Shown: positions 1 to 12,000 of the stretch, in pieces
How positions within the stretch are numbered: the stretch's first letter is position 1
Layout: the number at the start of each line of letters is the position of its first letter
Position numbers and translations under genes: made by a program
Assembly (NCBI GenBank): GCA_027604685.1
Contig: JADHYX010000153.1
Location: forward strand, 6,378-48,589
Direction: 5' to 3'
Origin: Lobulomyces angularis
Taxonomy: Eukaryota > Chytridiomycota > Chytridiomycetes > Lobulomycetales > Lobulomycetaceae
Length of the DNA: 42,212 nucleotides
The notes under the pieces: model-generated
Databases searched by the model: none
Seen by the model: only the letters and a program-made list of their open reading frames with translations
Told to the model about the DNA's origin: nothing

Positions 1-560
1 TGGCAACAGAAAACAAAATATTCTTAAAAAGTTGAAATTCAAATTTTTATTTGAATTTAAAATGTATTTAGGATGAAATTTTAATGTTCAATTTCTTATA
101 TTTCCGACGAAATTCTTATTTTTTGTTGATTTAATTATCCATAGCTAACAATCCTGATCATAAAATGTTAATGTTACTGATAACAATACGTACATTTTAT
201 TATAAATTGCATTTAAAGAGTTTCTCTATATTTTATGATCTCAAATAAAAGATTGTTCAAATTTTATAAAAAGACTTTAGTTTCCATTGAGTAATCACTT
301 AAAATGTATTTATCTTTTCCATTTGTCTTTTCTTCCTAGTTTTAATCTAATAATAATTGTTTAGCATTCACAACTGATATTTTTTTTAGATTATGAACTG
401 AAATAAAATTTAAATAAATTTTTAATTCTAGTTTACATTCTATTGATTTACTTTTAAAAGAAAAAAATACTAAGTGTTATACAAAAAATAATTCTACAAC
501 TATAAATTACAATTCAAATTAAAAATATATATATATAAGTAATAAAAAGGATTCATAACT
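1..560. other. AT-rich non-coding flank
   Basis: No supported reading frame and no RNA gene is seen. The stretch is very AT-rich with short A and T runs, including a small TA-repeat near 525-536. It lies downstream of the stop codon of the WSC gene on the minus strand, so its right end should hold that gene's 3' UTR and polyadenylation site. Confidence 0.6.
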
Positions 561-2874
561 CTAAGTAACAGTGTGTTCTGATTTCATAGAATATTGATAT
601 TGAAAATCACTGTTTGCCAGAGACAAAACTGATTTATCATCGTCATCGGATTCTTGCTGTAGATCTGAAAGAGCTGCCAGTCTTAAAGCTAAATCATCAG
701 GATCAACCTGACGCTTTTGCTTAGTTTCTAGAGGTTTTAGGGCTGCTACTAAATCACTTGCTTCCAATGGATTAGTGTTAACCAAATCATACAACTTTTT
801 TGAGAGTAGATTTGTATCTAAAGATTTCGAATTTTCTATATCCATGGAATCTTCTATTTTTGTTTCCTCTTCTTGAGATATAACTTCCAACTTTTTATAA
901 AGCAACTCAGAGTCTAAATTAAAAACATAAGCATCAAGTATATATTCCATTTTATTAATAGTAGAATATTCAGGTAGAAGCTGAGGAGATGAAGGTGGGG
1001 CAGCAGGAAGACTACTAATTTTTTCAGTGTCAAAAAATTCAGGGTAGCCATTTTGTTGGACGATTTGATAAGAAAACCCATCAGAAACTGAGTTAAAGAG
1101 TGAATCCACTTGAGAGGCAGGGGTGGGGGCTGGAGTTCCTGGAAACGGAAAACTGTTGGAGCTAGTAAAAGTTGATTTTTTTTTGGTAATGGTATTTGAA
1201 AAGGAGTATGGTGTATTTGGCGGAGTCGCTGTATATTTTGGTGAATGCGTTGGTGTTGTTAAATATGTGTGAGGAGATTTTAAGTTTCTTAAAGCAATGT
1301 TTTCAACAGGTGAATTCAAATTTGAGGTATTTGGAGGGGTTACAGGAACTGAATTTGAAAAATTTTGAACGTATTCCTGGATTGAAGTTAAAGGAGGGGG
1401 TGAAGATAGATCACTTTCCCCATTGCCATGTTCGTATATATGCTTTCTTGCAGTATGTCGCCGCCGCCTTTGCCAAGTGGCAAAAATAACAATCAATACA
1501 AAAGCAAATGCACCAATAGGTCCCAGAGTCATTAAGAGCATTCGCTGCTCTACAGAATCGTCGCCTGTGAAACCGACACTTCCTGTGGAAGTTTGTTGAG
1601 GGGAATCATCAGAAGATTCCAACGGTGGTATATCAGGAATACTTGTTTCCTTTGGAGCAGCTCTTAAACTGCTTTGTATATCATTAATTATTTCCGCGAC
1701 GACGCTGGGATCCGGATTTGAAGCAATTATAGAAGCCTGAGAGGGAAATTGTAGTAAAAGAGAGGCTAGAGGTATTGTAGATTGTGGTGGAATATTATTT
1801 GAAACAGTTACGGATTGAATAGCATTAGTGCCAGATTGTAAAGGAATTACTTCAGATAAGAATGCTGATAGTGATGGTAGCAGGGTTGCTGCAGAAGCAT
1901 TAGTGGTCTCCTTAACAAGGGTAGATGGTGATTGAGACGGTCGCGTTAAACTTGGTTCCAAAGCTTTCTCAAAAGTTACAAAAGGAAAAAACTTTACAGA
2001 ATCAGGCGTCTCTGGAATAGCAGTTTTAATATTGATAGAAATACCCATACGCGAAGTGGACGAAGTTTCAAAATCCTCATCGCCTTTTTTAATTCTAAAA
2101 AATGAAGCAAATCCTGCAATATCAGTAGAATTTGCGAAATCTACATCAGAGGAATTTGAAAAGGTACCACCACAATAAGTATCTAAAAAAGCTGAATCAG
2201 AAAGTTGCTCTATAGTTGCTTCAAAGCATTTAATGTTACAATTAGTGTCATTGACAGGAGCCTTAACAATTTCTTCGTAACACTGACAAGACATCAAATT
2301 TTCACCCTGCAGAATAAAATAAATTAAAATTAAAAAGCTGAGTATATCTATAATTTAATTTACATATTCCTCAGGAGCAGGAGCTAGAGCTGCAAAAACT
2401 GTTCGTGATCGTTTGTTGGTATGAGAACAGAGTCTGGAACAATCTTCAACTGTATGTAAACTGTTAAATTGTGGTCGCTCATCATTTCTTCCCATCGGAT
2501 AACATCTAAATAATTTAATTTTTCTAAAATATTATATTTTTCTTTTTGTACCCTTCAAATTGAAAATGAGGAATAGGATCATTTGTTTCAGTAATTACGG
2601 GTATCATATTAGGGTCATTAATGTTCCATTCGTCAGGAATGTGATCATCAGTAGGTAGAACATCAACAGTGGTAGATATGTCTTCTGTGGTAAAGTTATC
2701 ATCAGTTTTAGTGAGAGTAGGCTCAGTACCTTCATTCATAACTGTTTCCTCATTTAAATGTAGTTGATTTGGTGTATCTGTTACAACTTCTTTATCAAAT
2801 AAAGATTTAAAAAATGCTCCAGACATAGAAGTGTTGAAAAGAGCAAGAAAGAGGAATATGGAGGGAGATCTCAT
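561..2874 (-). CDS. WSC-domain single-pass membrane protein (cell-wall sensor-like)
   Basis: Three exons (2874-2552, 2505-2364, 2306-561) join in frame to about 736 aa. The order is a signal peptide (MRSPSIFLFLALF start), a roughly 90-residue acidic Thr-rich linker, a WSC domain (about residues 108-205), a Ser/Thr/Pro-rich stretch, one membrane segment (about 411-433) followed by a basic RRRR anchor, and a long Ser/Pro-rich tail that should be cytoplasmic. The WSC call rests on GCYPMG at the exon 1/2 junction, the TVEDCSRLC and MSCQCYEE segments, and a final CGGTF, giving the conserved cysteine spacing. The first intron splits the GCY motif, which strongly supports the splice model. WSC domains bind carbohydrate. 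In yeast, Wsc sensors report wall stress to Rho1, and a similar role here is inference. The linker before the WSC domain and the roughly 300-residue tail differ from the compact yeast sensors. Confidence 0.85.
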
Positions 2875-3975
2875 ATTAAAAGAGATTTAGGTAGCTTTTA
2901 GTTATTTTGATGGGTAATTGATTCCTAAATAATTTGTATATTTGGGTAGAGTGTTGAATAGAGTAAATTGAAAGTGATTAAATTTTTATAAAAAAAAAAC
3001 AAAAGATGTTTGAAAATAGTTGAGTTAATGCCGAATAACTTCAATGAACAAATTGAAAAAAAAAAAGAGTTCAAAATTAATCAAATTTGAAGTAGTTGAA
3101 AAAAAAAAAAGGAAAATTGAAACCAGAAATTTTTTTTTTTCAATTTTTTTCAGTTTTTTTTTTTTTTTTTTTTTCGAATTACCCCTTTTTCACATTCTTT
3201 ATATAAAAAAAATTGCTAATTTTATAGGGGAAAAATTAAGAGTTTTCATAGAATTATGCTCAAAAAAATTCTACCAAACACAAAAAAAGCAAGAAGTTAC
3301 GAAAGGCAAATTGTACAATCAAATAACAATTCTTTGTGGCATTATAAGCATCAAAAAGTCAAGTTAACAATTCAAACTGCTACTTCTGGTATAGTTAGTT
3401 AATCAAGAAGTCTGAAGCTAGATGAAATAAAGTTAACTACTAGTTAACTATATTTTTAAAAGCAACTGGTTTGTTCAGCAAAGATGTTTATTAATTGCTG
3501 CAAATAAAGCGTAAAGCAATTAAAACTTATGAACCATTCATGCTTTCATTGTTATTACCATATCATGATTATCATTCTTATCTAAATTTTAAATTTTACA
3601 ACAACTCTCCACCAAAACCACCATTCACACTATCTTTGTTCATCTTGCATAATGCAAATTATTTTTCCGTCATAATTCACCCAATTACTTGTGAGTTGTG
3701 ACAAAAACAAAGTATTACCAAAAAATTAGGAGAATCTTAAAAAAAAAATTCTATAAATTTAACAACATCAACCACAAATTTAAAATTCGAGAAAATTTCT
3801 GATATTTAAGTTAGTTCATAAAGAGGTGAAGTAGAGGCTGGGAATTCATTTAAACGTTTTCAAATAATTCAATATCGTGAGAAGCTGCTCAAAATGAATT
3901 TTAGCAAAATGTTATAATTTAAATAGGTTTAAAAATATCCTTTTTTCTACAAAATCTATTAAGGATTATAAACAT
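2875..3975. other. AT-rich intergenic region with homopolymer tracts
   Basis: This lies between the 5' end of the WSC gene and the 3' end of the RasGAP gene. It contains a 21-nt T run at 3154-3174 and several A runs. Two open frames (3044-3367 and 3495-3701, plus strand) are low-complexity or unrecognisable and have no family signature, so I call no gene. The part nearest 2875 should carry the WSC gene promoter. Confidence 0.5.
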
Positions 3976-6900
3976 TTAAAATTCATTAATTCCACTTAAA
4001 CTAGCAAAAACCTCTTCCTTTCCCATCATTGCATGTTCGGCTGGAAGTGACATACCCATTATTCCAGTTTTTAACTTACTTTTTTCGCTTTTCAAAGCTG
4101 TTCCATTTCCTGACCCTCTTCTACCTAAATAGCTTGAGTTATTACTTCCTCCTCCACTTTCACTAGTAGGTGTTTTATCCTTTTCTTGGTTTTCAATCAA
4201 GTAACTTTCCGCCGTCCCAATTTTAATAGTATTTTTTCCTAAAATAACATTTGGTGTTGTTTCTTCAGGTTTAACTTTTACAGTTGTATTTTTCGAAAAC
4301 AAATTTTTTGCTGATAACTTTTCGGCTGATGGAATACCTTCATTGGTAGCTATAGTACCTTCTACTTTACTTTCAGTACTGCTATGACTGAATAGATTTT
4401 TAAAAAATGTCATTCCTTTTTTACTCTTTGGTGAATTAACGTGGGTAGCCTCTCCAGCAAATTCTGGCTCAGAATTGCTAACTTCTGAACTATTAAATTT
4501 TGTAGTATTTTTTCTCGAAAGCTTTTCGTCTTCGACTGTGCTATTATCTGCATTTGCTCCTTCCAAATTACTTAGTTCACTTTTTGACACATTTTTTTCT
4601 TTTTCAACATTTAGTTCTGGTAAACTCTTCATTTGTTGAAAAATTTTTTTTACTGATTTATTTGATTTCATTCTTTTTGTTGTATTCGAAAAATCTTCAA
4701 AACTACTATTGAGGTCTTCATTCGCATTTAAAATAAAGCTTGCACTTGGAGCAAAACTACTTCCTTTTTTATCAAAACTGCTCTTGCTTTCATCGATTAC
4801 ACCAATACTGCTTCCATTAGGTGTTGTGATGCTGGGCTGCTTTTGAAACATGCTGAATTTAGTTTTTGAAGACGATCCAAACGAGTTATTTACTTCTGGT
4901 GTAATAGCCATAGCTTCTTCTACAGAAGTAGAATTGAAATAATATGAAGTTGACTTTTTTATGTAGCTTTGTGAATCTTTTTCAAAGGAATGTAGCTCTA
5001 ACTCGTTGAGCAAGGGTATCAAAAGGTTTAGCTGAGGACAATCAGTCTGTTTTCGCTTTTTTTTTAGCTCGGGTAAATGTCTAGTGAATAAAAATGCTAC
5101 TACTGCTGTGTTGTGCTTAATATCTTTGGGTGAAGTTTCAGTTAAACTTCCTCTGGTCGTTGCCTCTTCAGACTTAAAAAAAAAGTCAATTTTTAATAAT
5201 TTTAGGTGGCTTATTTTCACCGAAATTTGATCCATAAATTTTTTTACTTTATTTATATTATCTCCGATAAACACATCACAGGGTAGCATATGCTCTTCTT
5301 TTCCACTTTCCTTAAAATAAGTGAGGTTTGCTAAATTTTGCAGTATTTTAGCTAATAAGGTTAACATCCTATTAGTGCTTTCATTAGCATGCTCCGGCAT
5401 AAGTTTAAATAACTTTGGCTATTAAAAAATTTCAGATTAAACTCTGCCAAAAAAAAATTAAATCTATTTTTACTGATAAGACCGCAGGACAAAAAAACCT
5501 TAAAAAGATGAATCCACTAATAGCCGTGTATTGTGTATTACCGTCTGGCCACTTTTCCTTTACTTTGTTTTTAATAAAGTGAAATATTGACGCGAATTCG
5601 CTGTTATTAGAAAAATTAGATTTATGTTTATTTAGATATATAAAAGTAAAATCAAGAAACATAATCGTCTTCAATTACCGTGGAAATTTATCAACAGATT
5701 TGAAAATGGCGTATGAGAGACAATCAGCATTATCCAGAAGAGATTTTAAATTTTTCTTTATTTGTTTAAGTTTTTCTTCAGGCTTAAGCTTTGGTGAGAG
5801 TTTGTTTATATCAATCTAATAATCAATTTTTTTTTTATTGTACTTAAAATTCAATTTGGCTACAAATAAAAAAATTAAACCTCATGATTTTCAGTTGTTT
5901 TGAATAAAAGTTCTATTATGGCATGGAGAGTTGTATGAAGATATTCCGACCCTATTTGCTTCATATACTGATCTAAAGATTTGGTTGCAATGGAGTTTCC
6001 CCTAAATTTTTTAGTCAAAAATCTTCTTTTTTTTTTTTTTTTTGTTACCTAAAAAGAATTTTTGAATTCTCTGAACAAAAAAGATTAGTGAATATGCATG
6101 ACACTTCCTTTTAAAAAATTTTACCAGCGTTGTCAATTTCAAAACCAATAAGTGTTTTAATCCCTTCCAAATCAGCTTTTTGTGATATTAATATATTTAC
6201 AAACTGTTCAAAAAGAAAGGAGATTTAAATTGAAAAATTTTTAAACTTTACGTGTTTAGTGAAATCTTCTCTTGTATTTCCTAAAAATTCATCCAGATGT
6301 CTTACACATGCAAATGTTGGTTCTGTCAGGATCTTAAATTAAAAAAAAAATTGGTTTTTTTATTCTATTTTTTTTTTTTTACTTCTAGTAACTGATGGTG
6401 GAGTTGTGGTGGAAGTCTTTGTTCCACTGATAGCATGATCCCAATTCTTATAGAGGCAGTTTGCTGCTGCGACGAAGAATTTTGGGATGCAGATTTCTAT
6501 TAAAATAAATTTTTTTTAACTAATTGGAATTAGAGTAATACTATACATTCTCTACGGAAAACCATTCTTCAACCTTTTTTCCTGGCTTAAAGCTATCTAA
6601 CGGTAAATTAACATATCCTTAAAAAAAAATAAAAATTATAAAATTATGTTTTTTTTATTTGTTTGGAATTATTGAAATATTAATTTTTTTACCAATTTCT
6701 CTATATGAATCATTACTATTTTTTGCACCAAATAAAATAACCTTTACTTTTTCATAACACGGTAACAATTTGGACAATTTGTATTCTTCTCCCCAAAAAA
6801 AAGTCTGATTTTCACCTCCAGATACTATATTACTTTTTGCTTGTTTGATATCATCAATTAAAATTTCGCAGTAAAAAGAACAAGTTTTTAAATATCTGCT

Positions 6901-8803
6901 TCCAATTAAACTTAATAATTCCTTTCCATCTGTAATCCATATTGTAAGAAATCGCTTGGGATAAACTTTTTGAGAAAAGTCAGCCACTGTTGCATTATTT
7001 GTAAATAAGTTTGAATTACTTGATAACAGCAAGCTATTTGTTGAATTTTTTACTTCTGGAATTACCAAATTTGATGGTTGGTTTTTTGTTGACTCTTGTT
7101 TTAGATCTGGTGACGAGGAAGAAGTATTTTTTTTTCCAGTATAAAGTTCTGTAATATCGCTAAAACTGCCACCTACTGAGTCAACAAAACTAGCCTGTTT
7201 TTTCAACAATTCATTAGCAGGAGTTTCGAACTAAAATTTTTATACATTACTGCAATAATTTTTTTTTTTTTTTTACCTCATGAAAAGTAACACACTTTGA
7301 GCAACAATAGCATAGTTTGTATAGATGAGACATCCATTTTTCTCTTTCAGCGGAGTCATTTACGTACATATAATACGAGGAGTCTATTAGCAGCTTACCA
7401 CTTTTTCTTAGACTTGAATCAGGACTTGGAGTTTTAGGAATTAATTGAAAACAGTTGGCTTTTTTAAAATAGCTTTCATCGATATAATGTACTTCCAGGT
7501 TGCTGAGATTGACAATCTCTTTACTCAACTCGTTCTAGAGGAAAATAAAAAATTGTAAATGAATGGAAGTTATAATTTCATTCTTTTGTTTTTATATGTA
7601 TTGTTTTAATTTTATTAAATTCTGTTATTTTATTTAATTTTTTTTTTATTATTTTACGTTTGACGGTGTTTCGAAAAGATATAGAGAACTTCCATGAATT
7701 ACTGCATAGTAATTTATCCATACAATACTGTTTTCTTTTTTGAGATTGACTTTTCCAGAAATTATTTTTTCATTTTTACTAAGACTAGATAGTAAAACTC
7801 CACTACTTTCAGAGCTTGATTTTGTTAATACATCAACATCTTTTTCAACTTCAATACAGGATGCCTTTTCTACTGAAATAGAATTTAAGCACAACTCTGA
7901 TTCTAAATTGATCTTTTCAATTAGTAAAATTGATTCGATTGTGCTCTTCATTAACTTTAATCTATCTCCTTCTGTTTTTCTTATCTTCTATTAAAATAAT
8001 TAATTTTTTTTATATATATTTTTGATTTGTTTAGAAAAAATAAAAAATAAAATATATCTAGTATGAAATTCAATATTTTAATAAAAAAAATTTTTTTTAT
8101 ACTTCTTCCAGAACTCCATTTTTCACAGTTTCTTGGGATTTAGTGGTTTTTTCTGTCTTTTCTGAACTTATTTTGTTATCATTTATAAATTGACTGAGTT
8201 TGAGATCCAAATTTTTTTCTTTTATAACTTTTACTGCATCTCCCTCTTCCCAAATCGGTATAATATCAAGAAATTGTTGAAATGAAACATCCATAAATTC
8301 TTTTGTAATTTTTGTCTTTTTTTTTTTAGTTAGAAAATAGCAATGAAATTAAATTATTATTAAATGTTAAAATTTAAAAACCTTTTCTTTGGAATTTTTG
8401 ATGCATTGTTCAACGCTATCAATAATGTACTTCCATAACGATCTAAAATTTTTCAATATGATAAATTCAACATCTGCATTTTAAATGTATGTGTTTGTAT
8501 TTTTTTACGTTTTTAAAACAATATCCTTTGGTGTATTAACTTCCTCTTCATTTGTTAGGGAAACCTTTGATATCTGCTTAATAAAATTTTGCTTTGGTAA
8601 AAACTGTTGATTTTTTGATAGCAATTTCAAAAATCTTTCATTATGAGTAGCTAACAAGAAAAATTAGTAAGAAGAAAAAAAATTTTTTCACCTAAAGAAT
8701 TTTGATATTCCATGTCTAATTCTAATTTCTTTTTAAAGTAAATTGAAAGTTCTTTTGCTAACCTCACAGATTCCTCTGTGTTGTTGGTTGGAAGTTGTTG
8801 CAT
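3976..8803 (-). CDS. F-BAR / PH / C2 / RasGAP multidomain Ras GTPase activator
   Basis: Sixteen exons join in frame to about 1282 aa: 8803-8692, 8650-8509, 8442-8382, 8315-8103, 7987-7658, 7534-7277, 7230-6693, 6617-6547, 6496-6383, 6332-6252, 6203-6125, 6070-6049, 6001-5881, 5815-5679, 5600-5474, 5418-3976. Residues 1-240 are helical and F-BAR-like, with the FCH-type opening LAKELSIYFKKKLELDMEY and then TSLWKYIIDSVEQC. A PH domain follows (about 245-365, ending EREKWMSHLYKL), then a C2 domain (about 430-575, ending GYVNLPLDSFKPG). RasGAP spans about 580-900. The catalytic arginine finger is present in LFRGNSIATK (Arg near 674), as are the FLRFFCPA motif and the SPKLF and LLAKILQNLAN segments. 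The last 380 residues are Ser/Asn-rich and probably disordered. It should speed GTP hydrolysis by Ras at curved membranes. The GAP call is firm; the F-BAR call is by pattern only. Confidence 0.88.
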
Positions 8804-9041
8804 TATTGCAGCTCTTCACTCTTTTCAGTTAATTTTATTTTTATTTTTTTTTAAAAAATACTTAAAAACTGTTAGATTTTTTTTTTTATTTTTTTTTTTT
8901 AACCAATCAAATGGAAAAATAAAGGAAAATTGTTTCTAGAGATTTCTAATTTTTTTAACACTTAAAAATATTAAAAAATAATTCTTAAATTTTATATTTA
9001 AAAGAAAAAAATTAAGATTTAGGATATATTTTAACACTAAA

Positions 9042-12000
9042 TTACTCATTCATTTCACTGTCACCAGAATCCTCCTCACCTTCTGAGACACCTTCCAAAA
9101 CAGTTAAATCCTATTGTAAGTGAAAAATTAAAAACGTAAATGAACGTTATAGGAAAGTTAAATTTATACCAAATTAAATTCTTGATCTACTCCACTATAA
9201 GAATCACACATAACATACATAATCAAGTCTACTTTTCCTATTTTTTCAGGTGGTGAAAATTTTAAGGTAAGTTGCGCTTTTTTTTGCAATGTCGTTCTCT
9301 TAATAGCTAATAAAGTTTTTTCTTTGACATCTCCAATCACTATCCACCATCCTTCATCCTTAGTTTTAGGATAAAATGGTGCAATTACTGACCCCAACTT
9401 TTTATCATTTTCTTCTTCTTCCTCCTCCTCTCTTTCTAGTTGTACTTTAACGACCACTTGTCCGCCTTGCTCTACAGTGTTTTCTGGTAAATCATAAGAA
9501 ATTTCTATATTTGGGTATCTATTGCAGAAATTTGCAACATCCGCCATTTCTTTTGTCGATAGACTTAGAGCCTCACTTCGGTCATCGTCTTCCATTTCCA
9601 TTAACTCAAAGACAGTCTCCACTTTTTTTTTTTTAAGAACTTCAATTATTGTTTGTCCCAAATGAGGAATTTGGCGCAAAGGAGAATCCTTATCCCACAT
9701 AGCTTGAACTGTCATTTGACAAAGCTCCATAGCAGAAAGAGCAGGAGCCAGCCAACCGTTAGATGATATCACATCAACGGCAGCTTGAATTAGTTGTACA
9801 ATTTTTTCTAAAATTGATTTTTGATCTGCTTCTAAGTCACTAGGAAGTTGAACTCTTGAAAAATGTGCTTGTAACAATATATTTGTTTTTAAATGAGGGT
9901 CATTGAATTTGGGTTCCCCCACTTTGTACGGTAGCCGCTCATATATTTTTTGTAAAATGGTATCTTCGTGATGGCGTATTGGAATATCTAAAAATTCTGC
10001 AGCATGTGATATAATATCTAGTATATTTCTTAACTTGGTTTTTGGACCCAAAGATGTTGCAAAACACTCCATTGTGACATAATTTATATTGTAATAAGCT
10101 GCAATCATTCCTAGATTTAATGGCGACACCTCATGCTCATCTAAGGAAATGCATTTTGATTTTGCCAGACTTTCTAAAGTATTTTCGACTAACTCAGACA
10201 AATGATCAGAAAGCTGCTGTTCCCGTTGCGAAGATTCGTCTAATTGTAAATTGCTAAAAAAGTTATAATTTGTTTAAAATAGGTTATATCAATTTAAAAT
10301 TTACTAATAATTTGGATTTAAAACCAATCTTCTATAGTAGAATGTCCAAGTTAAGTAATCAACAGCTTCTTCCATATTTTCAATAGTTTTGGTGACAATT
10401 TCTGCATTAAAGTGATCATGCAAACTTTGATCTAAATGAGACTCAACGGGTAACGCTTCATATAAAAATTTCTTGTAGAAATCTTTTTTTACAGTCTGAC
10501 ACATTAAAACACATTTCCCCGCTTCTCCCCCAATAGGTTTGCAAGCTAATCCCATCATCTGCAATACATCTGTCATCTGGTAATCTTTATAACGGTGCTC
10601 CTTTCCTTCGTAATACTGGGCTCCCATTAGCACCACCAAATTTGCTTTTAAAGGTAAACTCCAGCAAGTTTCCTTAGATGCGATCACCACCTGAATAACT
10701 CCAGTAGTAAAAAGTTTTTCAACAATTCTTCGATCACTTTTGGAAAGGGCCTCATGATAAAAAGCCAAACCATGTTCTAACATTTGAGATAATGCTTTAT
10801 CTTGTACAAAATTTATTAACGAAGTTAGTCCTTCAGGGTATTTCAAAAATTTCTTTGCATCTCCGTCCGCTGCGCAAAAAGTTAACAGTTCCACTGCAGT
10901 CAATCGACAATGCTTTCGAGATGGCACAAAAACTATTGAAGATTTATTATCTGCTAATTGGGTTAAAGCGAAATAGGCTGGTTTATTCATAGCTAACATC
11001 ATAGATGGAAAGTGAGGAATATTATATCCTTGAATATGAATCTCTAAAGGAACTGGTCTAACACTTGGATGAAAGTTGAAGATCTCTGATGAAGCTGCAT
11101 GAATCCAATGTCCAACATCCTTCGCATTGGCTAATGAAGTGCCCAATGCAACCATGCGAATTTTGTTTTCGGTTTGCTTTGCCATGTAAATCATTCTGGA
11201 AACAATAATTTCATAGGTTGGACCAATTTCATCTCCAATTAAGTGGATTTCATCTGCTATGCATAACCCTATAGTTTGTATATCTTTTCTCTGCTTCCAT
11301 CTTCTTGAGAGAACATCCCATTTTTGAGGTGTTGTAAAAATAACATCACCTGTAGCAAGTAGTTTTAAATCAGTTGTACTCTCTCCAGTCAAACTCACTA
11401 TGTTTTTTCCACCCAATAAATCTTTAAACCTATCAGTCCATTCTGCTAATTTTCGATTCACTACTTCATCGTAAGGTGCAATGTATACACATCTGGCTTT
11501 TGGAGAAATCGACCACAGTCGCATAAGAGCAAGTTCTGCACAAACCGTCTAATAAATATAGAGAGGTTAAAGCGACTAAAAAAAAGAATACCTTTCCACA
11601 ACCAGCAGGAGCGCCAATAAAAACGTTGTTGTCCCCTAGATATAATGCTTGGAAGACTTGTGATTGAATGGGATTAAATGCTGTAATTCCATGTTTTTTA
11701 AAAACTGATTCGAATTCCTTATTTTTCAACTCTGAAACAGTTTTCTGCACCATATCTAAGAGTTCTGTATGAGGTGGATATTTTTCAGGCAAAATCAGAT
11801 GTTTAAAACTAATTGGGAGTCTTGTTTCACAATGCAACCACCGGTCGCTAATGACACTTACAAAATAATTTGGAGGTAATGGGTCAAACAGTTCAACAGT
11901 GAAACCAAGGTAATGGTCTTCTGTGGCGTACTTTTTTTTTAAAACAAATGAATCTTGATGTAAAATCAGTTCGCTGTCGCAATCTTCAACTAAAACCCAA

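Noticed and set aside
2524..2874. Stand-alone 116-aa secreted protein
   Set aside because: Its last codons read through a splice donor. Joining at 2552 to 2505 recreates the GCY start of a WSC domain, so it is exon 1 of the WSC gene.
3044..3367. 107-aa plus-strand frame
   Set aside because: Low-complexity Lys/Phe stretch created by A and T runs, with no family signature.
3495..3701. 68-aa plus-strand frame
   Set aside because: No recognisable domain, no splice continuation and no start-context support.
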